Shown here in pieces: positions 38,586-49,700 of a DNA stretch of 64,000 nt (the first letter of the stretch is position 1; each line of letters opens with the position of its first letter). The translations under genes and the position numbers were made by a program. The notes beneath the pieces are model-generated. The model ran no database searches, had not been told where the DNA came from, and saw nothing but the letters and a program-made list of their open reading frames with translations. The stretch comes from Rapana venosa (taxonomy: Eukaryota; Mollusca; Gastropoda; Neogastropoda; Muricidae), in assembly GCA_028751875.1 (NCBI GenBank), contig CM054140.1:47385051-47449050 (forward strand), in the 5' to 3' direction.

Positions 38586-39669
38586 AATTAATTCCGAACA
38601 TTTAAAATTTTTACTATGCCTAAGATTTTGCTGATGGGGGGGCTTAACCCCTCCCCTTTGTCTGTGGTGGGGTCTTATAAGATATTGCAAGTGTGGTGGT
38701 TTCCGCTTCCTGTTGTTCTTTTTTAGTTGCGGGGTTTATTTCTTTTAGGGGGGGTGGGGTGAGTTGGTTCTTTTTTGGGTTGGGGGAGTGTCGGGAGTGT
38801 TCTAAAAATGGCTTATGAGAATAGGGCGAGCTGGGGTGGGAGTGGGGGGTGGCAAGTGGGCTGTAGTTTTGGGATGTAGTCTTGATTTAAAACACTACTA
38901 ACTTACTGTGATCTTTAGAGGCAGAGCTCTGGGAGACTGGAATCAGTTGCTCCTTTAAAAGGACAAAATTCAATTTGACGGCGTAAAGCATTTTCTTATT
39001 TCTTTTGAACGTAAGCACCTAAATAGGAAATCTCTGTTTGGTCACACAACAAACAAGACGTTTTTGTTTATTTAACTTGTGAATTCGTCAAACTTGCACT
39101 CCTTTGAAACCACGATGAAAACAATACATCTTGCCAAAAAAAAAGGTAAGTCGCTTTCTCCTGCAGCTTCTCTCTTGAGACTGAATGGGTCCCTAAATCG
39201 AAAATCTCCGCTGGGACGTAAATATGATCACAACAACAACAACAACAGAGACACTGGATTACTTACTACCTGGCAAGTCAAGCTTTTTCCCCCGTTTTTT
39301 GCCGTTTGTCACTTTTGCTGCTTTCCGGCGTCTTTCTCCAGTATTTGCCAGTTTTGCCATTTAGGCGCTTTCCCGGCACAGTGGCTTTGCAAGACAGTCT
39401 CAGTTCAGTGTAAGACAGGACTGTAGATATGATAGGGGCCTAACATGATGATTTAGGTTAATCACACAGGCCAGGCCACGATTTCATTGGCGTCACGCCG
39501 TGGTTTGGATAGTTAGTAAACAACACTCACCTAATCATTTGCTGCTTCAGTCGGGGTGGTAGTGCCTATTTCAAATGCATGTATTATTTATATTTTATGT
39601 TACATCTTGTCTTACCTTAGTGTGTCAGTGTTCATATTATTCCTACTCGAACAGATACTGACACTGGGA
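38586..39669. other. Intergenic, small shared block only
   Basis: 'ccctaaatcgaaaatctccg' at about 39190 recurs as 'ccctaaatcgaatttttccg' at about 41792. A GTAAGT at about 39146 could be a splice donor but nothing supports an exon. Otherwise nothing is recognised. Confidence 0.4.
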
Positions 39670-40319
39670 GGGGGGGGGGGGGGGGGGAGATGTCAGAACC
39701 ACTCTTCCAAAAAAAGTTTGCCTTGACTTGCCTTACCTTGCCTTGCCTCATTTCATGTTGTGTATAGCCCTATTGACCATTAAGGCCATACCAAGGCTGT
39801 CATCTTATTTAGTTTCAGCAACTCCAATAACCTTCAGCTCAAGTTCAGAATGAACACCTTCTAATCCTTAAAATATCTGATACCGTCAATCTGGGGGAGG
39901 GGGGGGGGGGGGGGAGTAAACAACAACATAAATTAATTGCTTCATTCCTTAAGGCCAATTAAACCAGGCTGTGCTGAGGACACCCGTCATTCCCCTTAAT
40001 TTATCATTCCCATGTTACAAAAAAGCATACCCCCTCCCCCAAAAAAAAACACAACAACAACATCAAAAGACACACAACAACAACACAAACCAACGATAAT
40101 GAACACTTCCATCTACAAAGACATACATAGAAAAATGCCATATAGTCTGGGAAAGTAAAACTGCAGAATGGGCATCCTGTGCCCCTCCAAGTATTTACAA
40201 TATCACTACCTGATCGCCAGAACATAACAATACACGCGAAATGTTATATGATGAATACAAACGGAAATTATTGTAAGACTTTTTTTAAAAGACTAAAAAA
40301 AAAAAAATTTAAAAAGGAC

Positions 40320-40500
40320 TTCGAAAGCAGAAAATAAGCAAGAGAAGATGACAGGAGAGGTAAGGATAACCACGGAAACAGTGTGACAGGGAAGGGGAAA
40401 TTTCTAGCACAGAATATCCAGGCAGGGATACTTTTTATACTAAAAGAACTCTGGGCATCCCCACAAGGGTGCCTTGCACTCAGCAACCTTCCACAGAGTA
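40320..40500. repeat. Unclassified interspersed repeat, copy 2
   Basis: Pairs with 30660-30905 through 'agcacagaatatccag', 'tttata' and 'gggcatccccacaagg'. Confidence 0.45.
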
Positions 40501-40865
40501 AAGTGTGTGTGTGTGGTGGGGGGGGGGGGGGGGGGGGGAACCAGAGCTATGTTGAATAGCAAAAAGCATTTGTGAATATTTTAGTTATGTATCAGGAAGG
40601 GAGGGAAACCCCATAGAATGTTAAGGCCATCCTAACTGTTGACTCCATCTCAAGGTCTTTTGAACCAGCTCAAATTAGAGTGAAAACATTACCTTTAAAG
40701 TGTCACTTAACAAAAAAAAGTTTGTTATAAGCTTAGGTAGATCCTATTTGTTCTCCCCCCCCCCCCCCCCCCTTACTACTACTGTATCTCTCGAGGCAGC
40801 AACTGGGTATTCTATTGAAAAGGACAAAGAGAGGATATAAATTATCCTTTGCTAGAACACTTGTC

Positions 40866-41640
40866 AGACAGTCCCCTGATAACAAGTAAACCATGAAGTT
40901 CTGGGTTCGATTCCCAGTCTTGCCCTTTCTTCCCAGTTTGACGGAAAAACCGAACAGAAGGCAAGTCTTTCAGAGGAGACTCTCAATGGCCCAGGCCAAA
41001 AGCTGTGTCAGTTACTGATGTCAGCTAATTGCCAATGCCTATGCTAAATTGTTGTTATGTTGTAAAATGTTGTGTTGAGATTGCCTTCGGCCATGACAAG
41101 CTCTTAACATAACAACATGCACTCCCCTTTAAAGAAGAAAAAAAATCATCTGAAGTCGGAGTACGGCTGCCTATATGGCGAGGTACTTGAAAAGAGTCAT
41201 ACACGCAAACTTCTCATCCGGTGTACTTCCTATCTCACTGTGATTCCCAGGTGGGATGAGTGAGTCAGAGTGCACATTCTGGGTGACCCCCAGGGTGTAA
41301 AGCTGGGGAACGCACAACAGCAACAACAGAGGAGACTAAGAAAAAACAACAACAACCAAAAATAAACCACACACACAACAGAGGAGACTCTAAACCAGTC
41401 GGACCGGTACCGGTGTGTGCTTACGAACTTGTGCATGTCAAAGAACCCACAACAGTTGAAACTCGAAAAGAGCAGGGAGTACCTCCTGACTGTCCAGGCA
41501 AAATTGGTAGATTTAATTCCAAACTGTATCCCCAAGCCGGAATGCGGCTACCATAATGATCGGGGAGGAGTGGGGGGGGGGGGGGGGGGGGGGGGGGGGA
41601 GGGGGGGAGACCTCCCATACGCAGAAACCTGAGAAACGAA
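40866..41640 (+). mobile_element. SINE-D copy 3 with T2 tail, split by repeat E
   Basis: Head with B box GGGTTCGATTCCC and 'cttcccagtttgacgg' up to 40983, then repeat E (40984-41378), then the rest of the body ('aaagaacccacaacagttga') and T2 start ('aaactgtatccccaagccgg') with a G28 run. The 13-bp duplication CAGAGGAGACTCT at 40971-40983 and 41379-41391 marks the nested insertion. Confidence 0.82.
40984..41378 (+). mobile_element. Repeat E, A-tailed retroposon nested in SINE-D
   Basis: About 395 bp, bounded by 13-bp direct repeats and ending in an AAC/A-rich tail. Its 3' part ('gggatgagtgagtcagagtg', 'gggtgacccccagggtgtaa', 'agctggggaac') recurs at 50165-50332, and its 5' part ('tggcccaggccaaaagct') recurs in reverse at 46381-46417. 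It has no recognised head or coding region. Confidence 0.7.
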
Positions 41641-41929
41641 AAAAAGCAAACAAAAAACTTACCACCTTCCGAAAATTAGGCACGGATATACATCACAAAA
41701 TCAACCATAAATAACAATTGACGAGTTACGAGCGAAGGGCTTAGAGTCTCTCTGAGAGCTGCTTTGGTGGTGGTTGTTGGTTGATTCAGGCCCTAAATCG
41801 AATTTTTCCGCTGGGTTTCTAATATAATCAAAGACAGAAAGAAGGCTTCCACCAATCATAATTCAGCAAGATCGCATTGCCCGACAACGAGACCAATAGC
41901 TATGTTGCATGTCAGTCCAAAGAAGAAGA

Positions 41930-42253
41930 TAGTGGAATAAGCACTCATGTGCTTTCTATTTTATACCTAGTCCCTGTGTGCATGCAATTTTGTAAATTTC
42001 CTCTTTTGGTTTCTCACCAATATAAATGGTCTTCTCTTTCGAAAGGCGGGTCAGGCTTTAACATGTGCACAAAATGTTCTGCTGTGCGTTTGCACACGGG
42101 GGCTTCGGTTTATAGTCTGGTCGGAAGGATTTGGGGGGGCAGTGGAATCGGCACTGACATGAACTCCAGGTTTAAAAAAATCTCCTTGAATGGGTGTCTC
42201 GGTGGTGGCTCGAACCCGAACCGTCAGTAATTGCTACAATATCCCGTACCCCA
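41930..42253 (-). mobile_element. SINE-C copy 5
   Basis: Reversed body from 'gtggaataagcactcatgtg' through 'acatgtgcacaaaatgttct' and 'ttcggtttatagtctggtcg' to a B-box-like 'gctcgaacccgaa'. It ends against C22. Confidence 0.8.
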
Positions 42254-42343
42254 TCACCCCCCCCCCCCCCCCCCCCCCTCCCATGGAAAGAAATGTACTC
42301 AGTATGCATTATGGAAGTGCACGCATGGCACACACCGTTTTAT

Positions 42344-42366
42344 ACACACACACACACACACACACT
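42344..42366. repeat. (CA)n microsatellite
   Basis: Short CA repeat between SINE-C copy 5 and the candidate myosin first exon. Confidence 0.9.
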
Positions 42367-42514
42367 CCTCCTTTTTACGTGCTCGCCAACTTTCGATTTC
42401 AGAAGCCTTTCCTTTCTCCGGAAACGTGACTCACGGAGTGTGCGCACGCGTAGAAAGAAAAAGGGGAACGGCATATCAAGGACTGGCATTTATAACAATT
42501 TGAAACAGGTGGGC

Positions 42515-42553
42515 TCAAGCATTTTACCTAAATTTCTGTAACTTCAGCTTTCG
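42515..42553 (+). promoter_or_regulatory. Candidate non-coding first exon of the myosin light chain gene
   Basis: A strong donor (TCG|GTAAGTT) at 42553/42554 follows a TATA-like 'tttataac' at about 42490 at a plausible spacing. The myosin gene needs an upstream 5'UTR exon, because its first coding exon opens with an acceptor at 46551-46554. The 5' boundary is a guess and other donors exist. Inference only. Confidence 0.25.
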
Positions 42554-43547
42554 GTAAGTTACGATCTCTTTACAGTGGACACATTATGTACTAAATATTG
42601 ATTTTATTGTGTGCAGTTAATTGCTAAACTGTCGCATTTTGTTTTATAGTCGAGTCTACAGAGTTGACAGTCAACTATAGACCTGCCTGGGTGTCTCGTC
42701 TGCCACTTCCGAGACGGATTCTTGGCGTGCATTGGAATGTACCTAGACAAACGATGTTTTCTATGAATCATCTCAATAATATGCAACCTATCGTTGAATT
42801 TTCAGTATTTCTGGGCGCAATATTTGATATTGCACTGGTTGTTTAATGTACTTTTAAAATGAAAATACTTATAAAACATTTTGATGGACTATTGATATTA
42901 AGTTTGAGTAAAAAATAAAAATTGGTTGATTTTGCACTTTTTAGCAGACGATGGTGGGGGTAAATTATCATATTCGTGACAAGAGTACAGGATGGAGGGT
43001 GTTTATTTGAAATAAGTGCACAGAGTTAATGAGGAAATGATTTATGGAAGTAAACTTAGGACATCTTAATTACTTAAAAATCAACTGTTGTTTTTTGTTC
43101 AATTTTCCAGCACTGACTTGATATTGTTGATGACTTCTAAAGCAGTAGGCCTAAAGGCTACCTGTGTATCACTCTGCTGTATGAGGATAGGGGAAACAAA
43201 TCAGACTGAAACTATAGTATATGTAGAACAGCATATTGTTGTTTTTATGTAGCAGTAAATCACTAAATGAATCAATACAAACACAGACAGTACAAAGGAA
43301 GTTCTACTCAAGTAATGATAGGATTTCCTGGTCAGTCAGTTTTCAGTCACTCATTGTCAGTAACTTAACTTTAAGTAAACTTATAAGAAATAGTAGGCCT
43401 AATTGTTGTTTTTTATGTAAAGAAAGTTATTGTTATTTGGGTAAAACCAAAACTAAAAGGTCTTTATCTTTCTTTGTTCCACTCTGCCCCTCTCTAATCC
43501 AAACTTTCTCAGTGTGTGTGTATATATATTATATATATATTATATAA
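42554..43547. other. Probable myosin intron 1 or intergenic, nothing recognised
   Basis: AT-rich with no gene-like frame. A TA repeat at 43517-43545 precedes the SINE-E copy. Confidence 0.5.
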
Positions 43548-43850
43548 GGAGGCACCGTGGTCGAGTGGTTTAGGTGGTCAACTCGTGATCCAGAGGTCGC
43601 GGGTTCGATCCCCGCTCGGCTCGGTGTTGTGTCCTTGGGAAAGACACTTTACTCCTATTTTCCTCACTCCACCCAGGTGTACAAGTGCGTACCAGCTCTG
43701 CTGGGGAAGTATCTGGCGACAGGCTAGCGTCCTGTCACAGGGGTGGTGAAAAACCATCAGTTCGCTTAACGCTACAGAAACCGGGATAAGCTCCGGCTCT
43801 ATGGGCCTTCTGGCTCGAAAGAACATACTACTACTACTATATATTATATA
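43548..43850 (+). mobile_element. SINE-E (leucine/serine-tRNA-like head)
   Basis: Head 'ggcaccgtggtcgagtggtt' with B box GGGTTCGATCCC, then 'gtgtccttgggaaagacact', a SINE body motif I recognise from several animal groups, an end 'ccgggataagctccggctct' and a CTA/ATA repeat tail. TA repeats flank both sides. Confidence 0.88.
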
Positions 43851-46380
43851 AAAATTGTAATTTGACTTTGTGATTTTTTTCTAGATTAGCCTCTTTAGTG
43901 CTTTATCATGGTTTATGGTGGCAAAAGCCATCATGCTTCTGAATGCCTTAATTTAATTAAAGTGTCCACTGTCCATGATAGGAAAAGCTGTCAACAGGAA
44001 TTTACCTTTCTTATTTCTCAATCTTTTACTGTTTTAGTCAGGGTTTCCCCAGGCACCCTGTAGTGTTATGTGCTTGTATCCAGGTATTCATGAGCAATAA
44101 GATTGAAACACAGTTCAAATATATTATTGCAAAATTTAGAAACTATGCTTGCAAGAGTCTTGATTAAAGGGGCAGCTTGAGTATAGAGGGAAGAACATCT
44201 GCTGCCATTCGAATTTAAACTGTTGTGTTAAACTAAATAAGTAACTTACTTAGTTACTATCACTAGTATCAGCTGTGAAATAATCATTATATCTCGCACT
44301 GTCAGGAAAGTACAAACTACAAGGCTCATGCTTGTCATGAGTAACGTCACAGTTTTGCTTTCACTCTTGTTGTAACCTTTTACTTGAAAAACATAGCTGT
44401 TGCCATTTATTACTCAAGTAAAATTCCACCGGAACAAGCAGGGGCAGAGCTGACACTAAATTTAACTGACAAGCTGCATTCCTTTTCTTTTAGTTTTACT
44501 CTAAAGATAAGCCAAGCCTACAAATACAGCATAGTACCTTATCCACAGGATCTGTTGTTACTATGGTCTAATGTTAGGGCTTTAGACTTAAAGAACCTTC
44601 TTTAGAATCATAGAAAAGGTGGTCACACGAACACTTGAAACAGGTCATTGTCAAAACTGATGCTTAAAATTTAAATACCAATGATCATGTTATTCATTTT
44701 TAAAACCATAAAATTTTGTTGTTGTTGTGTTTTAGAAGTTTTCCTTCTTTTTTAAAAACTATTTTATGTTGAAAAGATTTTGAGCTGGTTGTTTTGCCAC
44801 TAGACTACTGTGATTTCACCTTTTCTTAACTCCCTGAGATATTATAGGAGTATTGCACTGAAAGTTTAATAAGTAGTATGTTATATAGTATCATTATATC
44901 TCAGACCAGTTGGAATCTAATGGAGGCCATCCCATGTAAAGTACTAAATTAATATGTTCATGTCATCCAAACCACACTTGCACATATGCATATATCTCGG
45001 TTTATAGTTAAGTATATTACATTTACAGGAAATAGTTTTCCTAACCAGTTATTATTCCAGTGGAAAAATCCCCTCTTATGTTTTAGTATTACTAGTAATA
45101 GACAACCCCAAAGAATAAATTTCAAAAGTTCAACAAAATAATATATATATTAAAAAAAACAACAACAGAGTTACTGTATGATATGTATACACGTTTAAAA
45201 ACTTTTTGTAGGTTGTGTGTGTGTACATGTGTGTATGTTTGTGTGCATGCATGCATGTGTATACTGTATATATACATGTGTGTGTTTAGTATATCATGTT
45301 GTTTGCATGATTGCACTACTCGTAGTTCTAAGTGACAAAATCAAAGTGATTAATAGTTTTTAAGAGGGGTCTGCATACCACTGGAAGTTGAACATGACAT
45401 TTTAACCTTGACCTTGGTTTCAAGATAAGGGTACTGAGTCATTAAGTAAACTTTTTGTTGGTACTTTTGCCTGTTTCTGGGGATGGGACAGCAAAGTTGA
45501 CATAAACTGTGTACTGTAGAAGTGTTGTACTAATATACTCTTCTAAACTTCTTCAGTGCGGAGCTTTCCAGTTGAACCTGACTTTAAGATAAGATATGTG
45601 GAAAATAAAATGAAAAGGAAAGAGAGATACTTAGTAAGTAATAACTTAGGTAGCATCTTCATTTTATATGTAATTATTGTAATTGTTATATTACCCCAAT
45701 GTTATCAAGTTTGAACATGAAGTGAGGTCTGTTTGATCAAGAACGTTAGCAGAGAAACTTTAATTTACTGGGACATAATATTGTACTTCTAAATAGATCT
45801 CTACATTACAAGAAAAGAACACTTTTTTAATTTTAAAGACTAGAACATCACCAAGGTTGTCTGTATCTAGAAAAGAACAACGGTATTTTTCACTGACATC
45901 GCATCCACTCGTATTTTTCCTTTGACTCCCTAAAGTTTGAGTCTTGACTTGTAATGTTGTGTGTCACTGTTTGCTTTATTTTTACTGTAGTTGACAACAT
46001 GTTAGGCCCACCCAGGTTTTAGAAAAGCAACTGCCCAGTTCAGCCACGTTTCAGTAGTAGAAATACTTAGAATTAGATAAAGGACACTGGACAGAGGAAA
46101 ATAAAAACTTGGCGATTAGATGATTGACTAAAAAGCAATGTTCCATGAGGGAAAGGGGCATCTCATCTAAAAGGTCTCACTGAAAATCAGTTGGAGTATC
46201 CAGTATGGAAAAATTAATGTGATTCCTTATGTTAAAAGCATCTTGTGCAGTGACCACCAGGTACCAGTTTGTTGAGCCCAATGCACGCAGAACAACTCTT
46301 ACTAAGTTACTTGTCTTATCACTCATGGAGGCCTCTAAGCTGAGTACTATAATTAATGTAGGCCTTCATACTTAGCTTAC
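43851..46380. other. Upstream of myosin coding exons, no feature seen
   Basis: AT-rich unique sequence with small TA and TG repeats (45135-45150 and 45215-45290). No second coding gene is visible. Confidence 0.5.
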
Positions 46381-46417
46381 ATCAATAACTGACGGAGCTT
46401 TTGGCCTGGGCCAGGTA
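46381..46417 (-). repeat. Repeat E fragment
   Basis: Reverse of 'tggcccaggccaaaagctgt' and flanking bases from 40987-41021. About 140 bp before the first coding exon. Confidence 0.6.
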
Positions 46418-46554
46418 TTTAATTCATGGGGATTTTTTTTTAATAGTTAGATCCATCACTGTCACTTGTATTCTCTCTTGCTTGCTCAAAAAAATGCTGT
46501 AAACACAACTTCAAATTAATAAATGTTGCTGTTTTTTTCTTCTTCTTTGCACAG

Positions 46555-46762
46555 ATTTGTCCAGATAAAACCATCAAGATGTCCAGCCGCAAAACCAAGG
46601 GCAAGACCACCAAGAAGCGCGCCCAGCGTGCGACTTCCAATGTCTTTGCCATGTTTGACCAGTCCCAGATCCAGGAGTTCAAAGAGGCCTTTAACATGAT
46701 TGACCAGAATCGTGATGGCTTTATAGACAAAGAGGATCTAGCCGACATGCTTGCATCTTTGG
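46555..46762 (+). CDS. sqh/MYL9: Myosin RLC exon with start codon
   Basis: Acceptor TTTGCACAG, 24 bases of 5'UTR, ATG at 46579-46581 in the context ATCAAGATGT, then residues 1-61 including the phosphorylation site and EF-hand 1. Donor GTGAGC, phase 1. Confidence 0.95.
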
Positions 46763-49700
46763 GTGAGCATCCTTCTGCAGTTCCTGTCTTTTGAAAGTAG
46801 CACTTAGAAACAAGATGGAATGAATTGATTTAAAAATGTGTATAGTGCGTATGTTAGTATAAAAATTAAAAAAAAGAAGAAAACTTTTGTTTCACAGTAT
46901 TAAGGATGGTCACCTAAGTACACCTATAGACCACTCTGGAGTTAACTTGCCTCTCTAGAAAAGGAAAAGTCACATGCTGAAGCCTGACCTTTTTTCCCAT
47001 CCACTAGACCTTGTTGGTAGTCTGGGTACAATGACTGGTCTTTCGGATAAGGTGATAAACTAGCATCCATGCTTAACACACATTCAGGGCACACAAAAGA
47101 ACCTGTGGCAACAAGAGTTGCCCCTGGCAAAATTTTGTAGACAAAAAGTCACCCTCATAGGGAAACCAAATGCAACATGTAACATTTTTCATACAAGCTT
47201 AGAACAAGGATATTCCTGCAGTCGGAATGTGGCTACCTTCATGGTGGGCATGAACAATACACAACAAAATCTCACCCTTTGTGAATCTGAGCTCTAGCCA
47301 AGAAGAGAAAAGAAAAAGGAGCTATGATAATCTCAGTGTGACACTGAGAGTCAGGTCCCTTGTATTCAACAAAGAGAATAATATTTTAAGAAATGATAGA
47401 GATAACAAATTACTGCAAATAACATGTGGTTTTAGAACTTACATTCAGGTATATGTTCCAAGAAATTTGTTGAAGTTTTGTGTGTAATATATGTCTTTTT
47501 TTTTATCATTGTGTGATCAGGTAAGAACCCTACAGAGGCCCAGCTCGATGAGATGATGAATGCAGCCCCTGGCCCTATCAACTTCACCATGTTTCTCACC
47601 ATGTTTGGTGACAAGTTGAATGGTACCGATCCTGAAGATGTCATCAAGAATGCGTTTGCCTGTTTCGATGAAGACGGTAAAGGTATGTGGAAATAATATA
47701 TGCAAGTATATATTTTTCTCCTGCAATGGAGAGAGAGAGGACTAATGCTTTTTTCCATACAGGGTGTTTAGACAAGTTTTTAGTGGATCCATTAGAACTG
47801 TTAATGAAAAGTACTTAAAAAATTTTTTTATTTGCATAGTCTGTATATAAACATGATTTAGTATATGAAAAATGATTTAATTCACCTGTATATGAAAATG
47901 ATTTAATTCACCCTTTCTGAAAATATTTCTCTGTTGATGTTTCATTCTTTTTCTTGCACTGATTTTTGTCTTCATGATCAAAATTATTCAGGAGTAAAAA
48001 TCTGACATGGCTTCCCTGTTCTGCTGCTGCTTAGTCACACAACAGACCAACAGAACATCTGATCCACAGATGACAATATTTTACAACCATTCACACTTTT
48101 TTGTGTCTGTAAGGTCATGATTATTGTTAACATAACGTTGACAAGCCTAAATGGTGGTCGATGAGTGCAGGAATATGTCAGGAATACTTTGAATAACTTC
48201 TCAGCATCAGAACCAAACACTGACAGAAACATTTTCAACTATTTGAACATGTGGACATCAAAAGATAAAAAGCTCTTCTTCATAAAGCCCCAAATTGTTT
48301 CATTGTATCCATTTAGGAGAGCGTTTTGAGTCATATCCTCATTGAAAATTACCTCAAACCTGGCTTATTTTCCCTGTTTACCAGTTGTCCTGAAAGTGGG
48401 TTAAATGGCGTATAAAGGAAGTTATATTTATCCCCATTCCTGAGTTTGATTTGATCTCGGCACAGGTGAACAAGTAAGAACAGGTTCGAACTACCCATGT
48501 TGACCAGCAATTGGTGTAAGGGAAGTAACTTGTTGAATTTTATTTCCACAGTGACTTGATCAGCTCTGAGTTATCTAAGTACTACTTTGTTATATTTCTA
48601 ATTATTTATGTTTAGACCCCCCCCCCCCACCCCAAAAGAAAAGAAAAAAAGAAGCAAAAACAACAACAAAAGGACCACAAAAAAACCTTCACAGAAACTT
48701 TTCAGGCACACATTTGTAAGTAGTACAACACCTAAAAGCTTCAGACATAAAGCCCACTCAGTAGTGTGAACAAAATTTTAAAGGAAGAGGGGAAAAAAAG
48801 TGTATGTTGATACAAACAGCAGTATTTTTAAATACCACTTTAAGCTTAAAGTGTGTGTGTGTGTGTTTGCATTTCTTGATTAAACCAAACAGGAAATAAC
48901 CTACTGTATTAACCTGACATTGTGTGTATTGTATTCCTTGTGTGTGCAGGCTTTATTCAGGAGGACAGGTTGAGAGAATTGCTGACCACTATGGGGGACA
49001 GGTTCACAGATGATGAGGTGATGTCATAGTACCAGTCTTCTCTTTAGTTGATTAGTGCCTTTTCTGTTGTCAGTTTAGGACTCTGCTTTCCTTCTATATT
49101 TATCTACACTTATATGCAACATTGTGAATAGAATGCTAAGTTTCATTGAAAAAAACCAAATCCAGTGCTGTCATAATGCAGTTTGGAAGAAAACTAATGA
49201 TTTGAGAAGTTTTGTGGTTATTTTTCTCCTGCCGTCTGACAGAACAGTTATGACACAGGCTTAACTGCAGTGCTGGTAATTGAAGGAGAAAAGAAAAGTC
49301 TTAAATCAAATTTCTGGATATAAAATTTTGACTTTTTACTTTTAGCCACAGTCTCAGAAAAAAAAATTAGCAAGCAATTTGTTTTAAACAGGTTTGAACT
49401 AATGTTAGATTTTTATTATCTAAAAAAAAAAGGAATGATAGGAAGTCAAATGTAAGTGGAGGAAGTCTTTAAAAAATTGTTTAAAAAGTATGAAATGTGT
49501 AAACAGAGAAAACACAAACTCGCCTTCCAGTCTGGTATTGTATTATTTTGCATTATGTTCAGTTGTGTTTTAAAAGTCTTGTAAATAAAAGCACAACAAT
49601 AAACATGCTCCCTGCACAGACAAACTGGATTAAGCACATCTACTTGGAGATTTCCAAGTCAAACAGAAGTTTTTTGTTGTGTTGTTTTTAAATATGTGTT

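Larger units (their letters stand above)
38159..42278. repeat. Cluster of seven poly-G/C runs
   Basis: Runs at 38159-38180 (G22), 39670-39687 (G18), 39899-39914 (G16), 40518-40538 (G21), 40755-40772 (C18), 41572-41599 (G28) and 42257-42278 (C22), spread through the divergent intergenic region. Exact lengths are uncertain in any assembly. Confidence 0.9.

Noticed and set aside
43548..43625. A functional tRNA gene
   Set aside because: A and B boxes are present but the sequence continues into a SINE body with a repeat tail, and no clean acceptor stem closes.
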